DNA of 13,392 nucleotides from a bacterium. Its GTDB lineage: Bacteria; Armatimonadota; Chthonomonadetes; Chthonomonadales; Chthonomonadaceae. Shown here piece after piece: positions 1 to 6,857 of the stretch. Numbering within the stretch: position 1 is the first letter of the stretch; every line of letters starts with the position of its first letter. Made by a program: the position numbers and the translations under genes. The stretch is taken from assembly GCA_021805405.1 (NCBI GenBank), contig JAJZFK010000519.1:1-13392 (forward strand), given 5' to 3'. A model generated the notes under the pieces. It ran no database searches and was not told the origin of the DNA. It saw only the letters and a program-made list of their open reading frames with translations.

Positions 1-1664
1 ACTGTAAGTCGACCGAACAATCGGATATTCTGAAAGGTTCGGCTTACACCGCGAGCAGCGAACTGGTGTGGTCGCTTCGGCGGGCGCATTGCTCGGGCGC
101 GAAATGACATAATGACGGCGGCAGCGGTTGATAGAAACGCGATTCCATATTCAACGGTGTGAATGAGCGCGTGCGCACTAGCGTTCGTTGCGTAAGGCAC
201 GATGGATGTTGCCACAATTCTCCCGACAATGAGACCCGCTGCAAGAGCTACCAAACCATCTACAAAAAGCCAGAATGCCCTATATGTGAACGTGGCGTCG
301 ACCGATCCAGCCAGAAGCCCCCCGTCGTAGGAGATTGTACCTTCACTTGGTGCGTAGACGCCGGTGAGTAGATTGAATACTGTAGTTTTACCCGCACCAT
401 TTGGGCCGATCAACCCAGTGAGACCACCCTGCTTTACCTCGATGTTTACATTTCCAACCGCTACTAGTCCGCCAAATCGTCTTGTGATATTTTCAACGCT
501 TAAAATGGAGGGCCCGGAAGTAGGGGTGACAATAGCCCTAACGGCTGCGGTGGGAGCGCTGTTCGCTGTGGGAGTGGCTCCCGTTGAACCGCCTTTGCCA
601 CGACGCGTAAGAAATCGGGTAATCCTGTGCAACGAGAGTTCGCCGCGGCCGAAAACGCCCTCCGGCCGAAGGAGCATCATGACCACGAGCAGCAGCGCAA
701 AGATTACCTGCCTGTATGGGTCTGCAAGCCCCGCTTGCTGTTGAAGGGGCTTGAGCATCTCTGGAAGCGCGGTAAGGATAACGGCGGCAAGCGCAGTTCC
801 AGTGATGCTGCCAGATCCTCCTAACACTACCATAATGACGTAGTTCATTGAAGCGATGAAACTAAACGACAATGGCACAAAATAGACAGCGTGAGCGAAA
901 AGAACGCCTGCAACGCCTGCCCAGAACGCACTCAAAACAAACGCCGTAACCTTAGACTTTGTTGTATTGATGCCCATTGCAGCGGCTGCAATTTCGTCCT
1001 CACGAATGGCCATGAATGCAAGCCCATAGATGCTGGACTTAAGGTTGCGCGAAAAAACAAGCAAGATTAGAACGGTTGCTGCAAGGAGCCCAAAACTGGT
1101 TAGGTGAGGAACGGTATAGGCCCCGGAAGCTCCCGTGAAGCCCGATGCTCCACCCAGATAAGCGAGCTTGGGGCTTATACTTGAGCAGTTTGTAAGCACG
1201 ACCCGTATTATCTCACCAAAGCCTAGTGTTACAATGGCGAGGTAATCGCCTTGTAGTCGTAAACTGGGCACCCCTACTAACAGCCCAAACAGTGCTGCAG
1301 ACAAACCTCCTACCACCATTGCGCCTAGCATCCAGGCAAGGCCAGGTGTGTGCTGATGTGTAAACCGCATTTCCGCCAGGTAAGTAACGCTGGCACCCAC
1401 ATAGGCACCAACGGCCATGAACCCGGCATGGCCAATTGAAAACTGACCCGTTAATCCGTTGACAATGTTCAGGCTAACTGCCATAAGGACGGAGATGCCA
1501 CACAATCGGATTATGTTTACGGCGTAGTCGTTTAGGCGCTGTTCCGCGGCAGAGCTTAAAAGCACCAGAATAACGGCAAAAACTGCAAAGGCTATTCTCT
1601 TCTGAAAGTAGCCAGCCGGTAATCCCTGGTAATGAGCCGCAGGAGTGTTATTGTTGGAAGTCAA
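1..1664 (-). CDS. livM-livG: Fused LivM permease - LivG ATPase of a branched-chain amino acid ABC importer, partial, with a hydrophobic insert in the ATPase
   Basis: One uninterrupted frame of 554 codons runs off the left edge. Residues 1 to about 345 are a LivM permease of usual size, with conserved features including NGLTGQFSIGHAGFMAVGAY, a RLQGDYLAIVTLGFGEI-type segment and the C-terminal RPEGVFG near 333. A linker of about 40 residues rich in Ala, Thr and Pro follows. The LivG nucleotide-binding domain begins at about 387, with Walker A GPNGAGKTT at 420-428 and the Q-loop in RTFQNIRLF (Gln 545). The ABC signature, Walker B and H-loop lie outside the window. Walker Lys to Q-loop Gln is 119 residues, against 43 in E. 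coli LivG from memory. The extra roughly 76 residues hold two hydrophobic helices. LivM-LivG fusions are known; this insert is the odd part. Start taken as TTG, two bases after the livH stop, with GGAG upstream. The domain would energise import together with LivH, LivK and a LivF not seen here. Confidence 0.9.
   Translation of the reverse strand, partial: MTSNNNTPAAHYQGLPAGYFQKRIAFAVFAVILVLLSSAAEQRLNDYAVNIIRLCGISVLMAVSLNIVNGLTGQFSIGHAGFMAVGAYVGASVTYLAEMRFTHQHTPGLAWMLGAMVVGGLSAALFGLLVGVPSLRLQGDYLAIVTLGFGEIIRVVLTNCSSISPKLAYLGGASGFTGASGAYTVPHLTSFGLLAATVLILLVFSRNLKSSIYGLAFMAIREDEIAAAAMGINTTKSKVTAFVLSAFWAGVAGVLFAHAVYFVPLSFSFIASMNYVIMVVLGGSGSITGTALAAVILTALPEMLKPLQQQAGLADPYRQVIFALLLVVMMLLRPEGVFGRGELSLHRITRFLTRRGKGGSTGATPTANSAPTAAVRAIVTPTSGPSILSVENITRRFGGLVAVGNVNIEVKQGGLTGLIGPNGAGKTTVFNLLTGVYAPSEGTISYDGGLLAGSVDATFTYRAFWLFVDGLVALAAGLIVGRIVATSIVPYATNASAHALIHTVEYGIAFLSTAAAVIMSFRARAMRPPKRPHQFAARGVSRTFQNIRLFGRLT
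68..317 (-). other. Two-helix hydrophobic insertion inside the LivG ATPase domain
   Basis: This part of the livM-livG frame encodes about residues 450-533 and lies between the GTISYDG strand after Walker A and the Q-loop block GVSRTFQNIRLF. It contains one hydrophobic stretch at about 463-484 (starting AFWLFVDG), a polar spacer of about 20 residues, a second hydrophobic stretch at about 506-521, then a basic tail with Arg 522, 524, 527, 531 and Lys 530. The frame is open throughout and the conserved ATPase motifs resume directly after it, so it is not an obvious frameshift. Prediction of membrane helices was done by eye. Confidence 0.75.
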
Positions 1665-1665
1665 C

Positions 1666-2802
1666 TTACACTTTCTCCGGAGCGTAGCGGCCCATCAAAC
1701 CACTCGGTTTGAACAGAAGTACCACTATTAATATAACAAAAGCAACTGCATCCTTGAAAGGTGAAAAGGCGGATCCGCTGGTGAACGTCTCCGCAACCCC
1801 CATAAGAAGAGCACCCAGAACAGCACCCTCTATAGAGCCAATTCCACCCAGTACGGCAGCAACGAATGCCTTTAAGCCCAACGCAATACCGATGTTGGAG
1901 TCAAATGGGATTCCCGTGAGCATATGGTTAAGCATGCCGGCAGCGCCGGCTAGTGCAGAACCAATGAGGAACGTTACCGCAATAACCGTATCCGTGGGTA
2001 TCCCCATGAGGGCTGCTGCATCACGATCTAGCGAGACCGCGCGAATAGACCTACCAACCGAGGTGAACCTCACGGTATACACCAGCACGGCAGTAAGGAG
2101 AAGCGCTGCCACCAGCACAACAATTTGCCCAACCCCAACGCTCAGTTTGATATGCTGCGAAAACAGAGTCGGCAGGGTTATGTCTTTTCCGCCATTAACG
2201 CCCTTAATCTGGGCAGCCCTGGGTGTGACCCCAAAGGAAGCCGCACCCTGATTTTCAAGGAGCAACGATACGCCAATTGCCGTAATTAGTGCCGTAAGGC
2301 GGTCGCTGCTGGGCCGCAGTTTCTTTGATAGTGAGGCAAACAGCCTACGCATAAGCAGGTACATCACCACCGAAGAACCTGCGAAAGTGACACAATAAAC
2401 AAGTAATGGCGGTAGCACCGAGCGGTTGACCAGCCAACCTCCCAGGAAAAGAGTGATGTAGAGCGACCAAAACAGTGACCATGCCGGTGCGTCCGAAGGC
2501 TGAATGCCATTTCGTAGCGGTCGATATGCCAGGCGCTCAATAAAGAGGCCCAGCATACTGCACGCTACCATGGCCAGCACAAGCGCCGAAACACCCTGAA
2601 TGGCAGGCGCTTTGCTGGCAAAAATAGCAGTCACGGTAAAAAAGCCCGTATACGCGCCCACCATGTATACATCGCCATGCGCAAAGTTGATAAACTTCAG
2701 CACACCGTACACCATAGTGTAACCAACGGCAATTAGTGCGTATACGCTGCCTATCTGTACCCCGTTAACTGTCTGCTGCAGGAGTATCTGAAGTGCATTC
2801 AA
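1666..2802 (-). CDS. livH: Branched-chain amino acid ABC transporter permease LivH with an internal two-helix insertion
   Basis: Inner-membrane permease half of a Liv-type importer. The N-terminus has the family features (NGVQIGSVYALIAVGYTMVY, then INFAHGD at about residues 38-44). The C-terminal half carries the coupling-helix region around RAVSLDRDAAALMGI, then VLGGIGSIEGAVLGALLMG and a closing KPSGLMG. At 378 residues it is longer than the usual 290-310. The extra length is one block at about residues 99-167, between AYRPLR and LTALITAIGVSLLLEN, which are normally nearly adjacent. The start is TTG: GAGGT lies 8 bases upstream, and the nearby ATG is out of frame. livH begins 22 bases after livK ends, and its stop is one base before the livM-livG start, so the genes are very probably co-transcribed and translationally coupled. 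Confidence 0.93.
   Translation of the reverse strand: MNALQILLQQTVNGVQIGSVYALIAVGYTMVYGVLKFINFAHGDVYMVGAYTGFFTVTAIFASKAPAIQGVSALVLAMVACSMLGLFIERLAYRPLRNGIQPSDAPAWSLFWSLYITLFLGGWLVNRSVLPPLLVYCVTFAGSSVVMYLLMRRLFASLSKKLRPSSDRLTALITAIGVSLLLENQGAASFGVTPRAAQIKGVNGGKDITLPTLFSQHIKLSVGVGQIVVLVAALLLTAVLVYTVRFTSVGRSIRAVSLDRDAAALMGIPTDTVIAVTFLIGSALAGAAGMLNHMLTGIPFDSNIGIALGLKAFVAAVLGGIGSIEGAVLGALLMGVAETFTSGSAFSPFKDAVAFVILIVVLLFKPSGLMGRYAPEKV
2299..2508 (-). other. Two-helix hydrophobic insertion inside LivH
   Basis: Encodes about residues 99-168 of LivH. A short polar entry is followed by one hydrophobic helix beginning at about 108 with an FW pair at 111-112, then NRSVLPP, a second hydrophobic helix at about 131-151, and a basic tail containing RR, KK and KLRP before the conserved LTALITAIG block resumes. 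The layout (FW at the start, two helices, basic end) resembles the insert in the LivG domain of the next gene, although clear sequence identity is limited to a few positions. Confidence 0.7.
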
Positions 2803-2810
2803 TAACTGTT

Positions 2811-2815
2811 ACCTC
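2811..2815 (-). promoter_or_regulatory. Ribosome binding site deciding the TTG start of livH
   Basis: GAGGT lies 8 bases before the TTG at 2802-2800. The only close ATG (2798-2796) is in another frame, so this site supports the TTG start. Confidence 0.7.
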
Positions 2816-2824
2816 ACAGAACGA

Positions 2825-4024
2825 TCATGATCCCTTTTGCTGAAGAGGAACATCAGGGTTTGAGATTGCCATGTACTTGGTGAACTGTCCATTGACTATC
2901 TTGATGATAACTGCCGGTTTATCGGCGTTACGCTGAGCGTTAATTGTGATATTGCCCGTAATTCCTGGGAAGTTCTTGGTCGCTGCCACTGCATCTCGAA
3001 TATCCGATGAACTTAATGACTTTGCAGATTTCATGGCTGCAAATAGGAGGTTAGCGGAGTCATAACCTAGTGCAGCAAGCGAATCTGGTGTCTGTCCGTA
3101 TTTTGCTTTGTAGGAAGCTACAAATTTTGCGACCGCCGGTGAAGGATCATCAATGGCAAGGTGGTCTGAGAAATAGCATCCGTTCAGCGCAGTACCACCA
3201 ATTTTCACGAGATCCGGGGAGTCCCAACCGTCCCCGCCTAAGAGTGGGCATGTAATACCCAGTGCACGAGCCTGTTTTGCAATACTCGCTACGTCCTGGT
3301 AATAACCGGGGATTAAGATAGCCTGCGGTTTGGATTGGGCAATCGCAGTCAAGGAGCCACGGAAATCGGTATCTTGTCCGCCGTAGCTCTTCTGAATAAC
3401 AATCGTGCCACCCATTTTCGTGAAAGCCTCGATAAAGTTCTTACTAAAACCGGTGCTGTAATCCTGATCGGTGTTAGTGAAAACGGCAACACGGGTAGCA
3501 CCAAGCGAATCGTGGGCAAACCGTGCAACGACGGCAGCCTGAAATGGATCGATAAAGCAGACGCGGAAAATGTCGTCACCAATCGCGGTGACAGCAGGAT
3601 TTGTTGAGGAAGGCGATATCATAGGTATGCCCTTAGATTGACATACACGGCCTCCAGCCTGGCTGCAACTGCTTGCGACCTCACCCAGGATTGCGATGGC
3701 ATGCTGCTGATCGATGAGATTTTGTACAGCAAGTGCGGCGTTGCTAGCCTGGCTCATGTCATCCTGTGTTACGACCTTCACCTTTCGGCCATCAATTCCG
3801 CCATTTGCGTTAAGTTCGTCAGTTGCCAGTTGTATCGCATTGTCGGTAGATTTACCAAACGTCGCCTGTGGGCCGGTTAAAGAGCCATATTCCCCAACGA
3901 TGATGTCATTGCCGGAGGATTGAGAAGAACCTGAGTTGGCTGGACTCTTACAGCCGCCTGTTGCCAGCCCCATGGCCATGAGCACCACCAGAGCGGGGTA
4001 CATAAATTGTCGGCGCATCATCAT
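2825..4024 (-). CDS. livK: Branched-chain amino acid ABC transporter substrate-binding lipoprotein (LivK/LivJ family)
   Basis: Extracytoplasmic binding protein of the Leu/Ile/Val-type importer (periplasmic binding protein fold I, Peripla_BP_6). With the start chosen here it has 399 residues. The signal peptide has Arg 4 and 5, a hydrophobic core, and a somewhat atypical lipobox ending TGGC with Cys 25, so it is probably lipid-anchored. The first lobe opens with GEYGSLTGPQATFGKS and includes ELNANGGIDGRKV; later come ISPSSTNPAVT and an LLGGDGWDSPDL segment typical of the family. The frame is open up to 4114, but that would overlap the upstream gene by 77 bases and place extra sequence before the signal peptide. 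ATG 4024 has AAGGAG 9 bases upstream and was preferred. The ligand cannot be read from sequence. Leu/Ile/Val is the family default, and methionine or another amino acid is possible given the neighbours. Confidence 0.93.
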   Translation of the reverse strand: MMMRRQFMYPALVVLMAMGLATGGCKSPANSGSSQSSGNDIIVGEYGSLTGPQATFGKSTDNAIQLATDELNANGGIDGRKVKVVTQDDMSQASNAALAVQNLIDQQHAIAILGEVASSCSQAGGRVCQSKGIPMISPSSTNPAVTAIGDDIFRVCFIDPFQAAVVARFAHDSLGATRVAVFTNTDQDYSTGFSKNFIEAFTKMGGTIVIQKSYGGQDTDFRGSLTAIAQSKPQAILIPGYYQDVASIAKQARALGITCPLLGGDGWDSPDLVKIGGTALNGCYFSDHLAIDDPSPAVAKFVASYKAKYGQTPDSLAALGYDSANLLFAAMKSAKSLSSSDIRDAVAATKNFPGITGNITINAQRNADKPAVIIKIVNGQFTKYMAISNPDVPLQQKGS

Positions 4025-4033
4025 GATCACGCA

Positions 4034-4039
4034 CTCCTT
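4034..4039 (-). promoter_or_regulatory. Ribosome binding site of livK overlapping the stop codon of the upstream gene
   Basis: AAGGAG lies 9 bases before ATG 4024. Its first two bases are the last two of the TAA stop of the homocysteine methyltransferase gene (4040-4038). Terminating ribosomes therefore sit on the site, which suggests translational coupling between the enzyme and the transporter genes. Confidence 0.7.
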
Positions 4040-4889
4040 AATGAGTAATAAGAGACTGTAGCGACCTTGCTGCGGCTGAGATATGCTCAGAACGAGTTCC
4101 GCAACACCCTCCAATCACCGTCGCACCAGATCGCCATAGTGGCGCAACGGCAGCGGCGAAACCCTCCGGATCCAGGGTCCACTGCAGGCTGCCATTGCTG
4201 GCAGACGTTGGTAACCCGGCGTTGGGTTGCGCAAAAACAGGAAGATTTGTAGCATTGTGCATTCGATCTACTGCATTGATCACAGCGAGCAGAGAATCAC
4301 AGCAGTTCACACCCACAGCCTGCACGCCCAATTGCGCCAGCTCTGTGGCAGCTTCGGCAGCGTGAGTGCCATCCAGCATGGTGCAATCATCTTTGAAATG
4401 GCATGTGATGGCAAGGGGCGCATGCGGCAGTACCCGTTTCAACGTTGAAACAGCCGCCATTACAACTCTCAGGTCCGTACAGGTTTCCAACAGAATAAGT
4501 GGCGCATCATCCTCGCGCGCCGCTAGAATACGCTCTATGTTACCTTGCTCTGGTTGAACGTGCGAAGCCATAATCGAAAACAGTACACCTACGTTGCGGC
4601 TAGTTAGATTAGCGGACGCCTCTGCCAGTGCAAGTCCACGTTCAGCAGCATCGCCCCACTTTCCCGCGGATCGCAATCCAAACGTATTAGTGGTAATAAG
4701 CTGAGCGCCAGAGCTGATGTACGCATCATGAAGCGCACGTACCAAGATTGGGTTCTTCAGGTTGGCGGCGATTACATCACAGGCGTCAACACCTGCCGAC
4801 ATGAGGTTCGTGCCAACTGCGCCGTCCGCCAGCAGCGGCCCCGCTTCACCCATCCATTGAAGTACTTGCCAGCCGCCTATAAGCGTCAA
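4038..4889 (-). CDS. Homocysteine S-methyltransferase family protein, compact single-domain form
   Basis: Cytosolic enzyme of the zinc-dependent S-methyl_trans family, expected to transfer a methyl group to homocysteine to form methionine. The methyl donor (SAM, S-methylmethionine or other) cannot be told from sequence. Of its 283 residues, the barrel start is ADGAVGTNL (21-29), followed by ITTNTFG (65-71), LLETCTDL (133-140), and the three zinc cysteines Cys 196 (GVNCC) and Cys 262-263 (GGCCGT). The region between strand 3 and LLETCTDL is some 15-20 residues shorter than usual and lacks the common SIGP.G loop. There is no cobalamin or folate domain, so it is not a full MetH. The start is TTG overlapping the TGA stop of the CBS gene by three bases. 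An in-frame ATG at 4853 is possible but would trim the N-terminus close to the first motif. No strong ribosome site is visible for either. Confidence 0.85.
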   Translation of the reverse strand: MTLIGGWQVLQWMGEAGPLLADGAVGTNLMSAGVDACDVIAANLKNPILVRALHDAYISSGAQLITTNTFGLRSAGKWGDAAERGLALAEASANLTSRNVGVLFSIMASHVQPEQGNIERILAAREDDAPLILLETCTDLRVVMAAVSTLKRVLPHAPLAITCHFKDDCTMLDGTHAAEAATELAQLGVQAVGVNCCDSLLAVINAVDRMHNATNLPVFAQPNAGLPTSASNGSLQWTLDPEGFAAAVAPLWRSGATVIGGCCGTRSEHISAAARSLQSLITH

Positions 4890-5299
4890 AGGGATGCCAA
4901 CAGATCTAACCCAGCCTGCGTCACTGTTACTCTATCAAGCATTCCAACAAGGTGTCGATCATTATCTACAACCGGGATCCATCGAGCTTCCAGGTCATCA
5001 GGCAACTGTAACACCATAGCGTCATCTTCGGGCTTAACCACCGGAAGCCTAACGATAAGATCACTCACCTTTCGGGTTCCCAGCGCTGAAAGTTCCTCTG
5101 TAGACAATTTCGACGCCTCAACGACCAGGCTATCCAGTAGCACTCCTACGAGTGCTCCATCGTTATCTGTCACAGCTACCCAGGGCAGCTGATATAGATC
5201 TAGTATGTCTACCGCTTCCGAAAACATTGCGGTTTCACCCAGCGATACAAGGTGAGTTCGCATTAACTCGTGTACCAGCATATCGAGTAAGAATAGCAC
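4886..5299 (-). CDS. Small protein made of two CBS domains
   Basis: A 137-residue protein that is essentially one CBS pair (Bateman module). Domain 1 covers about residues 10-60 (VHELMRTHLVSL to DNDGALVGVLLDSLV). Domain 2 covers about 77-128 (VSDLIVRLPVVK to DNDRHLVGMLDRVTV). Both end in the typical D.DG/R.LVG.L strand. CBS pairs commonly bind AMP, ATP or SAM and act as sensors or as subunits that regulate another protein; no catalytic domain is fused here. The gene sits one base after the glycosyltransferase stop and overlaps the homocysteine methyltransferase gene, so a role tied to methionine/SAM status is an inference worth testing. The start is GTG 5299; an in-frame ATG at 5281 is equally possible, and neither has a clear ribosome site. 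Confidence 0.8.
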   Translation of the reverse strand: MLFLLDMLVHELMRTHLVSLGETAMFSEAVDILDLYQLPWVAVTDNDGALVGVLLDSLVVEASKLSTEELSALGTRKVSDLIVRLPVVKPEDDAMVLQLPDDLEARWIPVVDNDRHLVGMLDRVTVTQAGLDLLASL

Positions 5300-5300
5300 A

Positions 5301-6857
5301 TTACTTGCGATTTTTGTTACCGTATACAGCCCTACTCGTTACAAAGCGGGGAGCTGACAGAAATGGAACCTTGTAGAGCCCTAGCACAAATGATCTGCGA
5401 AGCACGTGGTTGAAGGTATGAATACTATTGTTTTGTGTTACCACTGTAGGATAATGTTGTACCCACCATCGCTCTTTCCATCTGCCGTCCAGTATCAGTA
5501 CGTACTCCGGGTGTGACCTGTATCTGCTGAGCGGATCGTGGTAATTACAAAGGCCGTTCATAACGCTTACGGGAAGTAGGCGGTTGTTCATGCAGAGGCC
5601 ATTTGCAATATCGCCAAACACTACGGAGTCCTCTGGAAGATGCGCCCCCAACCACGCATCCGCCCGCCACTGGCGATATGTGATGTGACGAAGCCAATCG
5701 TGATACCAATAGACGTTAGTGAGAACCCAAACCGACGCCACCGAGGCGAGGAACAGCGAGGTGCTCTTAGTGGTGAGGAGCGTCTTTGCAATGCGATCAA
5801 TAGAGACCGCAGCAAGTGCAAACAGCGCTGGATACATGAGCACATAGTAACGGCTTGGAGCATAGTTTACCAGTGAAAAGAAACTTACAAGGCTGAGAAT
5901 CCACCAGGCAAGAAAGACCGTGGTGGCGTGCAAATGATGCTTACTGCCAGTTCGAAAAGGTCGCAGTAAATACCAATAGCCCACAATTGCAACGATCATT
6001 ACTGGCACATGCTTTACCAGGTAACCAAGAAGTCCATTCTCCCAATAGAACCATGCACTGTCAAAATTAAATCCCAACTGCCTCAAGCTATGCGGAAGCA
6101 GCTGATAGCCCACATAGTATTTATCAACGCGTGCGAGTTCCTGGTGGTATGGGTGCCACCACACAACCGCGTACACAAGTAAGGCGAGAGCCATTCCAAC
6201 CGCAATCGGAATAGCAGATCGTACCCAGGATTTCCACTCATCACGTCGAACGCCTACTGCTAAGGCGAGGAACGGAGCCGGCCAAACAAGTGCGCCGAGG
6301 CCCCGAACCCCATACTCCGAGCCAAGTATGAATCCGCAGAGGAAAAGTCCTGTGATCTGTTGGAGCCGGTTCTCCCCCCTACTGTATTCCCAAAAGGCCC
6401 AGGCCGCTACCAGAACAAGCGCCCCAGGAGTATCCATGAGCGCCAATCGGTTATACAACAACCAAGAGTGGTCAAGGGCCATGAAGAGCGTTCCAAAAGC
6501 GGCTGCGCGTATGCCATATGCTTTTAACATGGCGAACCAGAAGAGCGGCAAAGCCAACAGGCTGGCCACTATCGAAATCCACCTGTCCTGAACCACACCT
6601 ACTCCAAATCGACGGAATACCACGACTTGCAGGTAATGTAACCAGGGCATGATAAGCATATTGTTGAAGCCATCTACCTGAGCATGTCCATATAACACAA
6701 CGTTTCTTGCATTGTGCATATAGAACCCTTCATCGGTAAGTAACGCGCTGGACCACGACAAGCGGGGATATGCGTCGCTTCTTATGTCGTGTATGCGCAG
6801 CCAAACGGCAAGTACCAAAACTACGATGATGCAAACGGTAGTGATGGTGCGCTTCAT
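5301..6857 (-). CDS. ArnT/PMT-like polytopic membrane glycosyltransferase (GT-C fold)
   Basis: A 518-residue polytopic protein, hydrophobic along most of its length with roughly 10-12 apparent membrane segments. The N-terminal helix is followed by a first outside loop with an acidic pair in LLTDEGFYMHNARN (Asp 42, Glu 43), the place where GT-C enzymes of the PMT_2/ArnT type carry catalytic or metal-binding acids. A second family hallmark is LLYNRLALMDTPGAL (about 133-147, Asp 142). Such enzymes transfer a sugar from a polyprenyl-phosphate donor to a lipid or protein outside the inner membrane; donor and acceptor cannot be inferred. The ATG overlaps the stop of the YfhO-like gene in an ATGA, so the two are translationally coupled and may serve one surface-glycan pathway. 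A short C-terminal basic tail ends the protein. Confidence 0.85.
   Translation of the reverse strand: MKRTITTVCIIVVLVLAVWLRIHDIRSDAYPRLSWSSALLTDEGFYMHNARNVVLYGHAQVDGFNNMLIMPWLHYLQVVVFRRFGVGVVQDRWISIVASLLALPLFWFAMLKAYGIRAAAFGTLFMALDHSWLLYNRLALMDTPGALVLVAAWAFWEYSRGENRLQQITGLFLCGFILGSEYGVRGLGALVWPAPFLALAVGVRRDEWKSWVRSAIPIAVGMALALLVYAVVWWHPYHQELARVDKYYVGYQLLPHSLRQLGFNFDSAWFYWENGLLGYLVKHVPVMIVAIVGYWYLLRPFRTGSKHHLHATTVFLAWWILSLVSFFSLVNYAPSRYYVLMYPALFALAAVSIDRIAKTLLTTKSTSLFLASVASVWVLTNVYWYHDWLRHITYRQWRADAWLGAHLPEDSVVFGDIANGLCMNNRLLPVSVMNGLCNYHDPLSRYRSHPEYVLILDGRWKERWWVQHYPTVVTQNNSIHTFNHVLRRSFVLGLYKVPFLSAPRFVTSRAVYGNKNRK

Noticed and set aside
68..317. Intein in the ATPase domain
   Set aside because: The insert lacks an N-terminal Cys/Ser splice block, a C-terminal His-Asn with a following Cys/Ser/Thr, and homing-endonuclease motifs. 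It is also far too short and hydrophobic.
44..317. Frameshifted or contaminating DNA at the left edge
   Set aside because: The minus-strand frame stays open through it, the conserved Q-loop block resumes in the same frame, and base use looks like the surroundings. No flanking direct repeats or transposase were seen.
364..824. Plus-strand open frames
   Set aside because: They are antisense to the livM-livG fusion, which has clear conserved motifs.
1709..2251. Plus-strand open frame of 180 codons
   Set aside because: It is the antisense shadow of livH; composition is low-complexity Ser/Thr/Pro/Ile with no family resemblance.
4025..4114. Longer N-terminus for the binding protein (start at 4114)
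   Set aside because: It would overlap the upstream gene by 77 bases and bury the signal peptide. The ATG at 4024 has a proper ribosome site.
4728..5192. Plus-strand open frame of 154 codons
   Set aside because: It is antisense to the methyltransferase and CBS genes, Ser/Thr/Arg-rich, with no recognisable domain.
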